NCBI RefSeq assembly: GCF_001412215.1
Contig: NZ_LLWP01000002.1
Location: forward strand, 124,001-188,000
Source: Pedobacter sp. Hv1
Lineage (GTDB): Bacteria; Bacteroidota; Bacteroidia; Sphingobacteriales; Sphingobacteriaceae
Length of the DNA: 64,000 nucleotides
Direction: 5' to 3'
Shown: one piece after another, positions 1 through 7,706 of the stretch
Numbering within the stretch: position 1 is the first letter of the stretch
Layout of the letters: each line of letters begins with the position of its first letter
The notes under the pieces: generated by a model
Told to the model about the DNA's origin: nothing
What the model saw: only the letters and a program-made list of their open reading frames with translations
The model's database searches: none
Position numbers and translations under genes: made by a program

Positions 1-1937
1 GTCACAAAGTGATTATCGAACTCTTTAATTACACCTGCCTGTGTACTGCTGTTGATGTTTTTATCTAAGAGTAATGATTTGGCAGCATTTACAAAAACAC
101 TATATGCATGATAAATGGCATCAGCGTATGCTTTATTTTTCAAGGCTTCGGCAGCCCAAGTCAATTTATCTTCGGCTTCTAACAACAAAGTGGCCACCAG
201 ATCAATCACTACTCCGGCACATTCTCCAACACCAATTGCTGTTTCGAAAGTTTCTTCGTGCCCCCAATCCACAAACTCAGTTGTTTTCAGATTGGTTAAA
301 TCGGCTAATGGTTTTAACAATTGGTAAAAATGATCTTTACCCTGTCTATCATAATAAGTATGGAAGTTTTCTGCTGCTTGTTGGTTGGCCTTAAAATCAT
401 TTAACAACAAATGCAGAACCTGGGTTGCCCTTTTGGTAGGCACTTTAATTACACGCTCTGCCACTCTGCCTACTCCATTCCCAACTGTTCCACCGCCCAA
501 CATTACTTGTACGGCTGGTACCACTTTGCCATCTGCTTTTACCGAACTACCGTGAAAACCAATTTCGGCCAAACTATGTTGTCCGCACGAGTTCATGCAA
601 CCACTGATCTTGATCTTGATATTTTTCTCGTAAATAAATTCAGGGAAATCTTCATAAACCACTTCTTCCAGCACTTCTGCCAAAGTCATGCTATTGGCAA
701 TACCCAAGTTACAAGTATCCGTACCCGGACAGGTGGTAATATCTGCCAGGCTATCAAAACCGGCATTGGCTAATCCGATGGCACTTAGCGCTTGGTACAA
801 AGAGGGCAAGGCATTTTCGGCTACAAATTTTAACAATAAGCCCTGATTTTGAGTAATCCGAATTTCGTCGGCCACATAAGGTGCTATGGCCTTTACCAAT
901 GCTCTGGCCTGATCTGTTTTGATATCGCCAACCTGTACTTTTACATACACCCCATAAAAACCTTTTTGTTTTTGCGCTATGGTATTGGTAGCCAACCAAT
1001 GTTTGTAATGAGTTTCATTGCTTGGTGTTACTGGCAAATAAGCCAACTGAGGTGGTAAAGCAGGTTGTGGAACTGTGTTCAGGTCAATCTTGAAAGTCTG
1101 CACCTTATTGGCCGTTCTTTCTTCATCAATCAACCTTAAAACCTCATCTAGCCCAAGTTTCTGCACCAAATATTTTAAGCGGGCTTTATTTCTATTGTTG
1201 CGTTCGCCATAACGGTCAAAAACCCTCAATACCGATTCTGTAAATGGAATCAATTGGTTTTCTGGTAAAAATTCGTGTACTGCAGTAGCCAAAAAAGGCT
1301 GCGCCCCTAATCCCCCAGCAAATAAAACCTTAAAACCACGCTCGCCATTGTTATTTAATTTGGGGATAAAGCCCAAATCATGTATATAGCTATACGCCGT
1401 ATCCTTATCGCTAGACGAAAAGGAAATTTTGATCTTCCTTCCCATTTCCTGACAGATTGGATTACGTAAAAAGTAAGCAAAAACTGCTTGTGCATACGGA
1501 GAAACATCAAAGGGTTCTTCTGGATCTATGCCTGCATTTGGCGATGAGGTAACATTCCGAACGGTATTACCGCAAGCCTCTCTTAAGGTAATGTCATCCA
1601 ATTCTAGCTTGGCCCAAAGTTCTGGTGTGCGGTCTAAGCTTACATAGTGGATCTGGATATCCTGACGGGTGGTTAAATGAAGGTTTCCACTTGCATACTC
1701 ATCAGCAATATCGGCAATGCGCAATAATTGTTTAAAAGTAACTTTACCAAAAGGTAGTTTAATACGGATCATTTGTACACCGGGCTGTCTTTGCCCATAC
1801 ACTCCACGGGCCAAGCGCAAACTCCTAAAGCGCTCTTCATGTATCTTTCCTGAACGAAAATCATTGATCTTTTTTTCCAAATCAATGATATCTTTTGCTA
1901 CAATAGGATTTTCTAACTCGGTTCTGAAACTCTGCAT
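1..1937 (-). CDS. Sulfite/nitrite reductase with C-terminal HEPN-like domain (3' end off window)
   Basis: Siroheme/4Fe-4S enzyme that reduces sulfite (or nitrite) in the cytoplasm, most likely for sulfur assimilation. I translated it from ATG at 1937; the frame stays open to base 1, so the C-terminus is missing. An N-terminal ferredoxin-like half contains LHLTTRQDIQIH. The cluster ligands are visible as TCPGTDTC (C-x5-C, about residue 402) and CMNSC (C-x3-C, about residue 447). After the catalytic part comes a helical tail with AEDKLTWAAEALKNKAYADA, which resembles HEPN domains; as I recall, this fusion is typical of Bacteroidota. The Rrf2 gene lies upstream on the same strand, 168 bp away. 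A TATATTTG -7 box (2020-2027, minus strand) sits beside the 30-bp element at 2027-2056. Sulfite is preferred over nitrite only from context. Confidence 0.88.
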   Translation of the reverse strand, partial: MQSFRTELENPIVAKDIIDLEKKINDFRSGKIHEERFRSLRLARGVYGQRQPGVQMIRIKLPFGKVTFKQLLRIADIADEYASGNLHLTTRQDIQIHYVSLDRTPELWAKLELDDITLREACGNTVRNVTSSPNAGIDPEEPFDVSPYAQAVFAYFLRNPICQEMGRKIKISFSSSDKDTAYSYIHDLGFIPKLNNNGERGFKVLFAGGLGAQPFLATAVHEFLPENQLIPFTESVLRVFDRYGERNNRNKARLKYLVQKLGLDEVLRLIDEERTANKVQTFKIDLNTVPQPALPPQLAYLPVTPSNETHYKHWLATNTIAQKQKGFYGVYVKVQVGDIKTDQARALVKAIAPYVADEIRITQNQGLLLKFVAENALPSLYQALSAIGLANAGFDSLADITTCPGTDTCNLGIANSMTLAEVLEEVVYEDFPEFIYEKNIKIKISGCMNSCGQHSLAEIGFHGSSVKADGKVVPAVQVMLGGGTVGNGVGRVAERVIKVPTKRATQVLHLLLNDFKANQQAAENFHTYYDRQGKDHFYQLLKPLADLTNLKTTEFVDWGHEETFETAIGVGECAGVVIDLVATLLLEAEDKLTWAAEALKNKAYADAIYHAYSVFVNAAKSLLLDKNINSSTQAGVIKEFDNHFV

Positions 1938-2019
1938 TTGGTCTGTTTTTTATAGGCGATATTTTCATCTTTAACAAAAGCCGCCTCATAAAGGCAGACT
2001 ATATATCAAAATGAAGTAG

Positions 2020-2056
2020 CAAATATATAAAATCCATAGAAATAGTAGTATTTATT
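2020..2056 (-). promoter_or_regulatory. Promoter with conserved 30-bp element, copy A
   Basis: On the minus strand TATATTTG (2027-2020) fits the Bacteroidota -7 box TAnnTTTG. Directly upstream, 2027-2056 is a 30-bp element whose core on the plus strand is CCATAGAAATAGTAGT. The same element, 27 of 30 bases identical, occurs at 5131-5160. It covers the -33 region of the reductase promoter, as an operator would. The binding protein is unknown; the adjacent Rrf2 regulator is the obvious candidate (inference). Confidence 0.6.
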
Positions 2057-2105
2057 TTGAAAACAAATTTAAATCCTATTTAAAAAGCTTAAAATAAGGG
2101 ATTTA

Positions 2106-2543
2106 CTACAATAATGAGGCAGCAGTTTTTTCGCTTTCGATGATGTGAGCGATACTGGTTTCGCTTAAAATCTGTAAACTGGCATCCCTAACTTTAATAA
2201 AAGCTTTACGAATACCACAGGTAACCTCGTCATGGCACTCTTCACATTTGTGGTAAAATTTGATGCTGGCACAAGGTAGCATGGCGATAGGTCCATCAGT
2301 AATCCTTAAGATATCTACCAAATAAATATCCTCTGGGTTTTTGTTCAGACTGTAACCTCCTCCTGCACCTTTTTTACTGTATAAGTATCCTGCATTGCGC
2401 AGGTCGAGCAAAATCTGTTCAAGAAATTTTTTGGGAATATGTTCTTCTTCCGCAATACGGGCAATCTGCATGGGTGGCTGTGTTAGGTTTCTTCCTAAAA
2501 CCACTAGTGCTTTTATAGCATATTTTGTTTTCTTAGATAACAT
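2106..2543 (-). CDS. Rrf2 family transcriptional regulator
   Basis: A 145-residue cytoplasmic DNA-binding protein of the Rrf2 family (relatives IscR, NsrR, CymR). The winged helix spans about residues 1-75, with the typical GYLYSKKGAGGGYSL wing at 52-66. Cysteines C91, C100, C103 and C109 lie where family members hold an Fe-S cluster or sense thiols, but the spacing is not the exact IscR pattern, so the ligand is uncertain. It is upstream of, and codirectional with, the sulfite reductase, so control of sulfur assimilation (CymR-like) is the most likely role. An imperfect dyad AGCTTAAC/GTTAAAGCT at 2582-2603 precedes the start and could be an autoregulatory site. Confidence 0.9.
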   Translation of the reverse strand: MLSKKTKYAIKALVVLGRNLTQPPMQIARIAEEEHIPKKFLEQILLDLRNAGYLYSKKGAGGGYSLNKNPEDIYLVDILRITDGPIAMLPCASIKFYHKCEECHDEVTCGIRKAFIKVRDASLQILSETSIAHIIESEKTAASLL

Positions 2544-2687
2544 ATACCAACAAAGCTAATAAAAGATTTATGAAATACAGAAGCTTAACGTGGAGTTAAA
2601 GCTCAAATTATTTTTCGCTCCAATAAGTATCTATAATATTACATTATTTAATTAATTTGCTTATATTTAAGTATAAGAAACATCTCA

Positions 2688-3098
2688 ATGCGTATATTCT
2701 ACATATTTATAACCGTTTTAAGCTTATGTTCTATCAGTTTAATGGGTTATGCACAAACTGGTTGTGTAATTGTATACGGTCCAGGATCGGCTGGTACTGT
2801 AGTTTACACATCTAGCAAAGGCACATCCAGTACTTGTAATGGACAAACAGTTGAAAACTTTAATACTTCGCCCTCTGTAAACTTGGCCTCTGGCTGTCAA
2901 TGGAGCCCCTACCCTGCTACTGCCCCTGCAACTTTAAGAAACTGTATTGTTAATGGTTCTTGTGGAGTTAAAGATAACTACACCCAACAATGTCCTATTG
3001 ATGATTATGCTTGGATTTTACTGGTTATTGCAGGTGGTTTTGGCCTTTATACCATTCGGCATCAGTTTTTAAAATTGCCAATTGGCATTGCTTCTTAA
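2688..3098 (+). CDS. Small secreted Cys-rich protein with PID-like membrane tail
   Basis: A 136-residue protein of unknown function. It begins with a signal peptide ending near GYAQ (residue 23), followed by GCVIVYGPG. The middle is rich in Ser/Thr/Gly with spaced cysteines. The end reads CPIDDYAW, then a hydrophobic helix, then a positive IRHQ segment. This tripartite tail (PID motif, membrane helix, basic end) resembles short protein-sorting or anchoring signals of Bacteroidota; I recall the name PID-CTERM but cannot verify it. The protein at 57095-57535 has the same layout. Its stop abuts the stop of the convergent sterol desaturase with no gap. Localisation is probably inner membrane or cell surface. 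Confidence 0.75.
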   Translation: MRIFYIFITVLSLCSISLMGYAQTGCVIVYGPGSAGTVVYTSSKGTSSTCNGQTVENFNTSPSVNLASGCQWSPYPATAPATLRNCIVNGSCGVKDNYTQQCPIDDYAWILLVIAGGFGLYTIRHQFLKLPIGIAS

Positions 3099-4322
3099 TT
3101 ATTTAATCTTTTCGTACTGCAGCACATAATTACGGTACACTCTGCTTAAAGAGAAAGTACGTTCTAAGGCAATCAATATAATTAGTGGAACAAAAATCAA
3201 GTTCACTAAATCTAACTGATAAAAAACATAAGCCACTAAAAGCATCAATCTTAAACATTCTAAATAGTAGATCCATTTTCTTTGCTCTAACAATGCCCCA
3301 CAATTGATGAGGGTAAGCAACACGAATGAAAGCACAAAAAGTTTGTCGACGATTTGAAATGAATTAAAAAAAGCTGTAGTAAAGGTTAAAATTGCCACAC
3401 AGACTACCAATTGTATATTGAGGTATTTTTTAAATTTAAACCGATAAACATCTTCAGATTTATGCTGTAAAAATCGTTTCTCTAAAATGGGCCTAATGTC
3501 TTGATCTAATAAAGCTGGGCTACCAAAAACTACTTTCCACTTATTCTTTAAGCCCTTTTCTCTTTTAAAAGCTTCGGCCAGTTCAAAATAGTAATGAAAA
3601 TGCTGCCATAAAAAACTATAACTTTTTATAGGGTGGGTTAAGCCATATTTGGGGGCCTCTTCTTCTTTTTGAAAAGTGCCGAACACTTTGTCCCAAAAAA
3701 CAAATACATCTCCATAGTTTTTATCTAGGTATTTTTCATCGCTGGCATGGTGCACCCCATGCAAAGAAGGCGTAATTAGCACATGCTCTAACCAACCCAG
3801 TTTACCAATCATTTGTGTATGGGTAAAAAAAGAATAGGCCCCATGCACCGTCAAAATTACCACCACCATTATTGGATGAAAACCGATAAACGGCAAAATA
3901 CACCAGAAAACATTTCTGATCAGTGCCTGAAAAGTGGTAATCCGTGCCGACACGCTAAGGTTAAACTCTTCACTTTGGTGGTGCACAATATGGGCTGCCC
4001 ATAAAAAATTAACCTGATGCCCCAATCGGTGGTACCAATACCAAACCAAATCTGTAGCCAAAATTAACAGCACCCAAACCCACCAGGTATTAGGGATATT
4101 GAAAATGGCATATTTTAGGTAGATGTAGTTAAACAAATCGTAAAAACTAGCTGCAATAAACAAGTTTAACAAGCGCTCTGCAATACCAATACTTACATTT
4201 GACACTGAACTCTCGTACTTAAAGAGATGGGTCTTTTTTAAATGGACTGCTAATGCATATTCCAAATACAAGAACAAAAAAAAAGCAGGTATGGCAAAAG
4301 CCAGGTAATTGATCTGCTGCAT
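3099..4322 (-). CDS. Sterol desaturase / fatty acid hydroxylase family protein
   Basis: An integral membrane di-iron enzyme of 407 residues. The histidine boxes are complete: HRLGH (98-102), HIVHH (111-115) and HGVHH (188-192). Several membrane helices flank them, and extra helices follow from about residue 310, making it longer than the core domain alone. Family members hydroxylate or desaturate lipids or carotenoids; the substrate here cannot be read. The ATG lies 1 bp after the stop of the upstream alpha/beta hydrolase, so the two form an operon. Confidence 0.88.
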   Translation of the reverse strand: MQQINYLAFAIPAFFLFLYLEYALAVHLKKTHLFKYESSVSNVSIGIAERLLNLFIAASFYDLFNYIYLKYAIFNIPNTWWVWVLLILATDLVWYWYHRLGHQVNFLWAAHIVHHQSEEFNLSVSARITTFQALIRNVFWCILPFIGFHPIMVVVILTVHGAYSFFTHTQMIGKLGWLEHVLITPSLHGVHHASDEKYLDKNYGDVFVFWDKVFGTFQKEEEAPKYGLTHPIKSYSFLWQHFHYYFELAEAFKREKGLKNKWKVVFGSPALLDQDIRPILEKRFLQHKSEDVYRFKFKKYLNIQLVVCVAILTFTTAFFNSFQIVDKLFVLSFVLLTLINCGALLEQRKWIYYLECLRLMLLVAYVFYQLDLVNLIFVPLIILIALERTFSLSRVYRNYVLQYEKIK

Positions 4323-4323
4323 A

Positions 4324-5076
4324 CTAGGCGCTCAAAAAATTATGAACATGGTGATTAAACAACTCTGGTTGTTCCATCATAGGTGCATGGCCGCATTGGT
4401 TGATATAGTGCAAAGTAGCATTGGGCAATAACCTGTGAAATTGTTCTGCTACTGTTGGCGGTGTTACCACATCTTGTAAACCCCAAATTAACAATACAGG
4501 GATGTGAATGAGTGGCAAAAAATCTTTGAGGTTTTGTTTTTGGGCATCTCTGGCCAAACCAATAATAGACAGTACTTTTAATTTCTGCTGTACAATACCA
4601 AACACATGGGCCACCATTTCTTCATCAACAACTTCTTTCCGATCAAAAACATCTTCAATTTTAGTTCTGATGTATTGATAGTCTTTTACCCTCGGGAACG
4701 AACCGCCAAAAGTATTTTCATACAAACCAGAGCTTCCGGTTAGTACCAAACGATCTACTTGATCAGGATGTTTTAAAGTATAAAGCAAGGCCACATGCCC
4801 ACCCAAAGAATTACCAATGAGCACTGGTTTAACAATGTGGTTCTTTTCTATGTACTGCTCCAAAAATAGCACTAGCCTATCTAAACCTTGTCCTACAATT
4901 TTACTAAACAGGGGCAGTTCAGGTGTCCATACCTGATGTTGAACAGCAAATCTGTGCTCTACTTTTTTCCAATTGCTAAGGTTGCCAAATAAACCGTGAA
5001 GCAGAATAATGTCTTTAGTCTGTGCAACACAATGTGGAAGAAAGGTTTTTGGAGTGTGATTTAATTGTACCTGCAT
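4324..5076 (-). CDS. Alpha/beta hydrolase
   Basis: A 250-residue cytoplasmic hydrolase of the alpha/beta fold. The oxyanion region HGLFGN (27-32), nucleophile elbow GNSLGG with Ser90, acid Asp202 (WGLQD) and His230 (CGHAPMMEQP) form a complete catalytic triad. There is no signal peptide. It is the first gene of a pair with the sterol desaturase, so it may act on a lipid ester of the same route (inference). A TATTTTTG -7 box lies at 5119-5112, and copy B of the 30-bp element found before the sulfite reductase lies just upstream. Confidence 0.88.
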   Translation of the reverse strand: MQVQLNHTPKTFLPHCVAQTKDIILLHGLFGNLSNWKKVEHRFAVQHQVWTPELPLFSKIVGQGLDRLVLFLEQYIEKNHIVKPVLIGNSLGGHVALLYTLKHPDQVDRLVLTGSSGLYENTFGGSFPRVKDYQYIRTKIEDVFDRKEVVDEEMVAHVFGIVQQKLKVLSIIGLARDAQKQNLKDFLPLIHIPVLLIWGLQDVVTPPTVAEQFHRLLPNATLHYINQCGHAPMMEQPELFNHHVHNFLSA

Positions 5077-5111
5077 AATCTGGAAATTTTGAAATGAAAC
5101 ACAAAACTTTC

Positions 5112-5160
5112 CAAAAATAGCAATATTTTAAATAAAGACTACTATTTCTATAGATTATAT
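5112..5160 (-). promoter_or_regulatory. Promoter with conserved 30-bp element, copy B
   Basis: TATTTTTG at 5119-5112 fits TAnnTTTG for the hydrolase gene. The element at 5131-5160 reads on the minus strand with core CTATAGAAATAGTAGT and matches 2027-2056 at 27 of 30 positions. It lies 12 bp above the -7 box, again covering the -33 region, but in the opposite orientation relative to its gene. Confidence 0.58.
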
Positions 5161-5162
5161 AT

Positions 5163-6425
5163 TTAATTAAATCTATTTGGCTGATAATTATCGATTTGGA
5201 TAGACAATGGAGCATTTGTTGCCAACTCTGTAACCAATTTACCGGTAACAGGTGCCAAACTTAGCCCCATCATTCCGTGCCCGCCTGCTATAATTAAATT
5301 AGCCAATTTGTGGCTATAACCGATATAAGGCAAACCATCTGGCGAACATGGCCTAAAACCATACCAGATTTTTTCTACTTGTGGTACGGCCACTTGGTAA
5401 TCTGGATAATATTGGGGTATGGCATTGACAATTCCTTGTACCCTATTCATGTTAATTTGATGGTTAATTGGGGCAATCTCCATGGTACCACCAAAACGAA
5501 CTTGTGCGCCCATTGGGGTTACAGCTACCCTAGCCTCTAGCAATAGCGATGGATGATGAATTTGATGGTAAGGATCTACCATAAAAGAGTAACCTTTGCC
5601 CGGCATCACTGGAATATTTAATCCAGCTTTTTGAGCCAGTTCTGGTAACCAGGCACCACCTGTCATCACTACCAAATCACATTTAAAAGTTCCGTTTGTG
5701 GTATGGATTTCGGTTATTTTACCTTGGTTAGTTTCGAAGCCGTTTACTTTACAATTGGTGATGATTTCAACTTCTTTGTTTTTGAGATAGGCAATGAGCT
5801 GTTTAACCAAAGTACTTGGGCTCAGGTGTGCATCGCAACGGTAATGTACTGCACCCAAAACAGCTAAGGCAGTGTCTGGTTCTAAATTTTGCACTGCACC
5901 TGCATTTAAAACATCAACATCAAGGCCCATTTGTTGTGCTTTTTTGGCTAAATGAATCTCCTCTTCTGCCGCAGCTTGCGTTTTATACAACATTAGGATG
6001 CCTTTTTTCTCTAAACCAAAATCTAGCTCTGGTTCTTTGGCCAATTCATCATACAGTTGTTTACTTAACAAGTGTAAATCACGCAACGGTGCGGCCGAAT
6101 GTTCTACATGTTGTGGGTTGGCATGTTTCCAGAATTTTAGGCCCCAAGAAATCAATTTCGGATTTAGAGAAGGTTTTACATAGAAAGGGCTCTTGTTATC
6201 AAACATCCATTTTATACCCTTACTGATCATACCTGGAGCTGCCAAAGGCACAAAATGGCTTGGTACGATCATCCCTGCATTACCAGACGAGCAATTATTG
6301 TATAAATCGCCCTGCTCTAACAAGGTTACTTTAAAACCTGCTTTTGTTAAGTAATAAGCACTACAAAGGCCAATAATACCTGCACCTATAATGGTTACCG
6401 TGGGTTTTTGTTGTGGAAGACTCAT
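5163..6425 (-). CDS. FAD-dependent D-amino acid dehydrogenase, probably D-hydroxyproline dehydrogenase
   Basis: A DAO/DadA-type flavoenzyme of 420 residues. The FAD-binding GAGIIG motif is at 14-19, followed by an acidic residue at the end of the second strand (LLEQ). The C-terminal part carries the conserved GYSHKLANLIIAGGHGMMG region with the glycine-rich FAD contact. In isolation it could deaminate many D-amino acids. Its place after an epimerase, semialdehyde dehydrogenase and DapA-like deaminase points to oxidation of cis-4-hydroxy-D-proline to pyrroline-4-hydroxy-2-carboxylate. It is the last gene of the cluster, 282 bp downstream of the epimerase gene across a repeat-rich gap. Confidence 0.85.
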   Translation of the reverse strand: MSLPQQKPTVTIIGAGIIGLCSAYYLTKAGFKVTLLEQGDLYNNCSSGNAGMIVPSHFVPLAAPGMISKGIKWMFDNKSPFYVKPSLNPKLISWGLKFWKHANPQHVEHSAAPLRDLHLLSKQLYDELAKEPELDFGLEKKGILMLYKTQAAAEEEIHLAKKAQQMGLDVDVLNAGAVQNLEPDTALAVLGAVHYRCDAHLSPSTLVKQLIAYLKNKEVEIITNCKVNGFETNQGKITEIHTTNGTFKCDLVVMTGGAWLPELAQKAGLNIPVMPGKGYSFMVDPYHQIHHPSLLLEARVAVTPMGAQVRFGGTMEIAPINHQINMNRVQGIVNAIPQYYPDYQVAVPQVEKIWYGFRPCSPDGLPYIGYSHKLANLIIAGGHGMMGLSLAPVTGKLVTELATNAPLSIQIDNYQPNRFN

Positions 6426-6432
6426 TCGGGGT

Positions 6433-6660
6433 TAACTGTTTAATTGTTCTATTGCTTGATTGGTTAACTGGTTAATTGCTTAACTAGTTAATTGTTATAT
6501 TGTTTTATTGCTTAACTGTAAATTGTCAACTGAAAACTGCTAACTGGTTAATTGTTCTATTGCTTAATTGAATAACTGGTTAACTGGTTAATTGTTTTAT
6601 TCCTTAACTGTAAATTGTCAACTGAAAACTGCCAACTGGTTAATTGACAGCTTACAGACT
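6433..6660. repeat. Direct repeats of about 92 bp in the gap before the dehydrogenase gene
   Basis: The gap is built of variants of GTTAACTGGTTAATTG and CTTAACTGTAAATTGTCAAC. The phrase CTTAACTGTAAATTG starts at 6511 and again at 6603, giving a 92-bp period, and the copies run on almost identically through ACTGGTTAATTG. No open frame of interest crosses it. It is low-complexity DNA shared in style with 11990-12075. Confidence 0.7.
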
Positions 6661-6707
6661 CCCGACTATTGACTATTGACCATGGACTAAAGACTACAGA
6701 CTTCTTA

Positions 6708-7706
6708 CTAAATAACCTGAAATCCATGTGCATAAGGGTCATCATCGTCTATAAATATGGTATTGTAGCCTGTTACTTTTGCCCAACCTTCTATACCCGG
6801 TACAATGGCGGGCTGTCCGTTAATGGTAGTTTCTTCTTCAATGGTGCCAATAAATTGAGATCCGATAATACTCTCATGAATAAATCGATCTCCTTTTTTG
6901 AGCTTGCCCTTTGCAAACCATTGTGCCATACGGGCCGATGTTCCGGTACCACATGGTGAGCGGTCTATTGCCTTATCGCCATAAAAAACAGCATTACGTG
7001 CAGTTGCCTCTGGCGAAATGGTAGCACCAGCCCATAAAAAATGACTTAAACCATTGATGTTTTTGTCTTCGGGGTGGATAAAAGTATATTGCTCATTCAT
7101 CAACTTGCGGCAGGTTCTGCTCCAGCTGATCAATTGATCGGCAGTAAAATGTTCCAAACCCTTAAAGTTCTCTTGTGGATCTACAATGGCATAAAAATTT
7201 CCCCCATAGGCTACATCTACCACCAGTTGGCCCAAATCTGGACACTGAACGGTTAAACCTTCGGCCGCTAAAAAAGATTTGATATTGATCAGCTTTACCG
7301 ATTTAACTTTTCCGGCTTCTTGCACATACTCTACCAAAACCAAACCTGCAGGCGTTTCTAAACGAAGTTTGCCCGGCACTTTCGGAATCACCAACCCTTC
7401 TTCTATGGCAATGGTTACCGTACCAATGGTACCATGACCACACATGGGCAAACAGCCGCTGGTTTCAATGTACAATACACCGATATCATTTGTAGGATCT
7501 ATTGGTGGATACAAAATGCTTCCACTCATCATGTCATGGCCCCGTGGCTCAAACATTAGGCCTTTACGGATCCAATCGTATTCTTTTAAAAAATGTAAGC
7601 GGCGCTCCATCATGCTATTGCCTACCAGCAATGGACCACCACCAGCCACAACCCTAACTGGGTTGCCGCAGGTATGTGCATCTATACAACTAAATGTTTT
7701 CTTCAT
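6708..7706 (-). CDS. 4-hydroxyproline epimerase (proline racemase family)
   Basis: A 332-residue cofactor-free epimerase that interconverts trans-4-hydroxy-L-proline and cis-4-hydroxy-D-proline in the cytoplasm. Both catalytic cysteines are present: MCGHGTIG with Cys89 and DRSPCGTGTSARMA with Cys252. This pair separates racemases and epimerases from the related trans-3-hydroxyproline dehydratases, which have Thr at one site. Context (semialdehyde dehydrogenase, deaminase, dehydrogenase) favours hydroxyproline over proline. Its start overlaps the end of the aldehyde dehydrogenase gene by 17 bp, so the two are probably translationally coupled. Confidence 0.9.
   Translation of the reverse strand: MKKTFSCIDAHTCGNPVRVVAGGGPLLVGNSMMERRLHFLKEYDWIRKGLMFEPRGHDMMSGSILYPPIDPTNDIGVLYIETSGCLPMCGHGTIGTVTIAIEEGLVIPKVPGKLRLETPAGLVLVEYVQEAGKVKSVKLINIKSFLAAEGLTVQCPDLGQLVVDVAYGGNFYAIVDPQENFKGLEHFTADQLISWSRTCRKLMNEQYTFIHPEDKNINGLSHFLWAGATISPEATARNAVFYGDKAIDRSPCGTGTSARMAQWFAKGKLKKGDRFIHESIIGSQFIGTIEEETTINGQPAIVPGIEGWAKVTGYNTIFIDDDDPYAHGFQVI

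Noticed and set aside
411..773. Open frames on the plus strand over the reductase gene
   Set aside because: They overlap a gene with clear Fe-S/siroheme motifs on the other strand and encode no recognisable protein.
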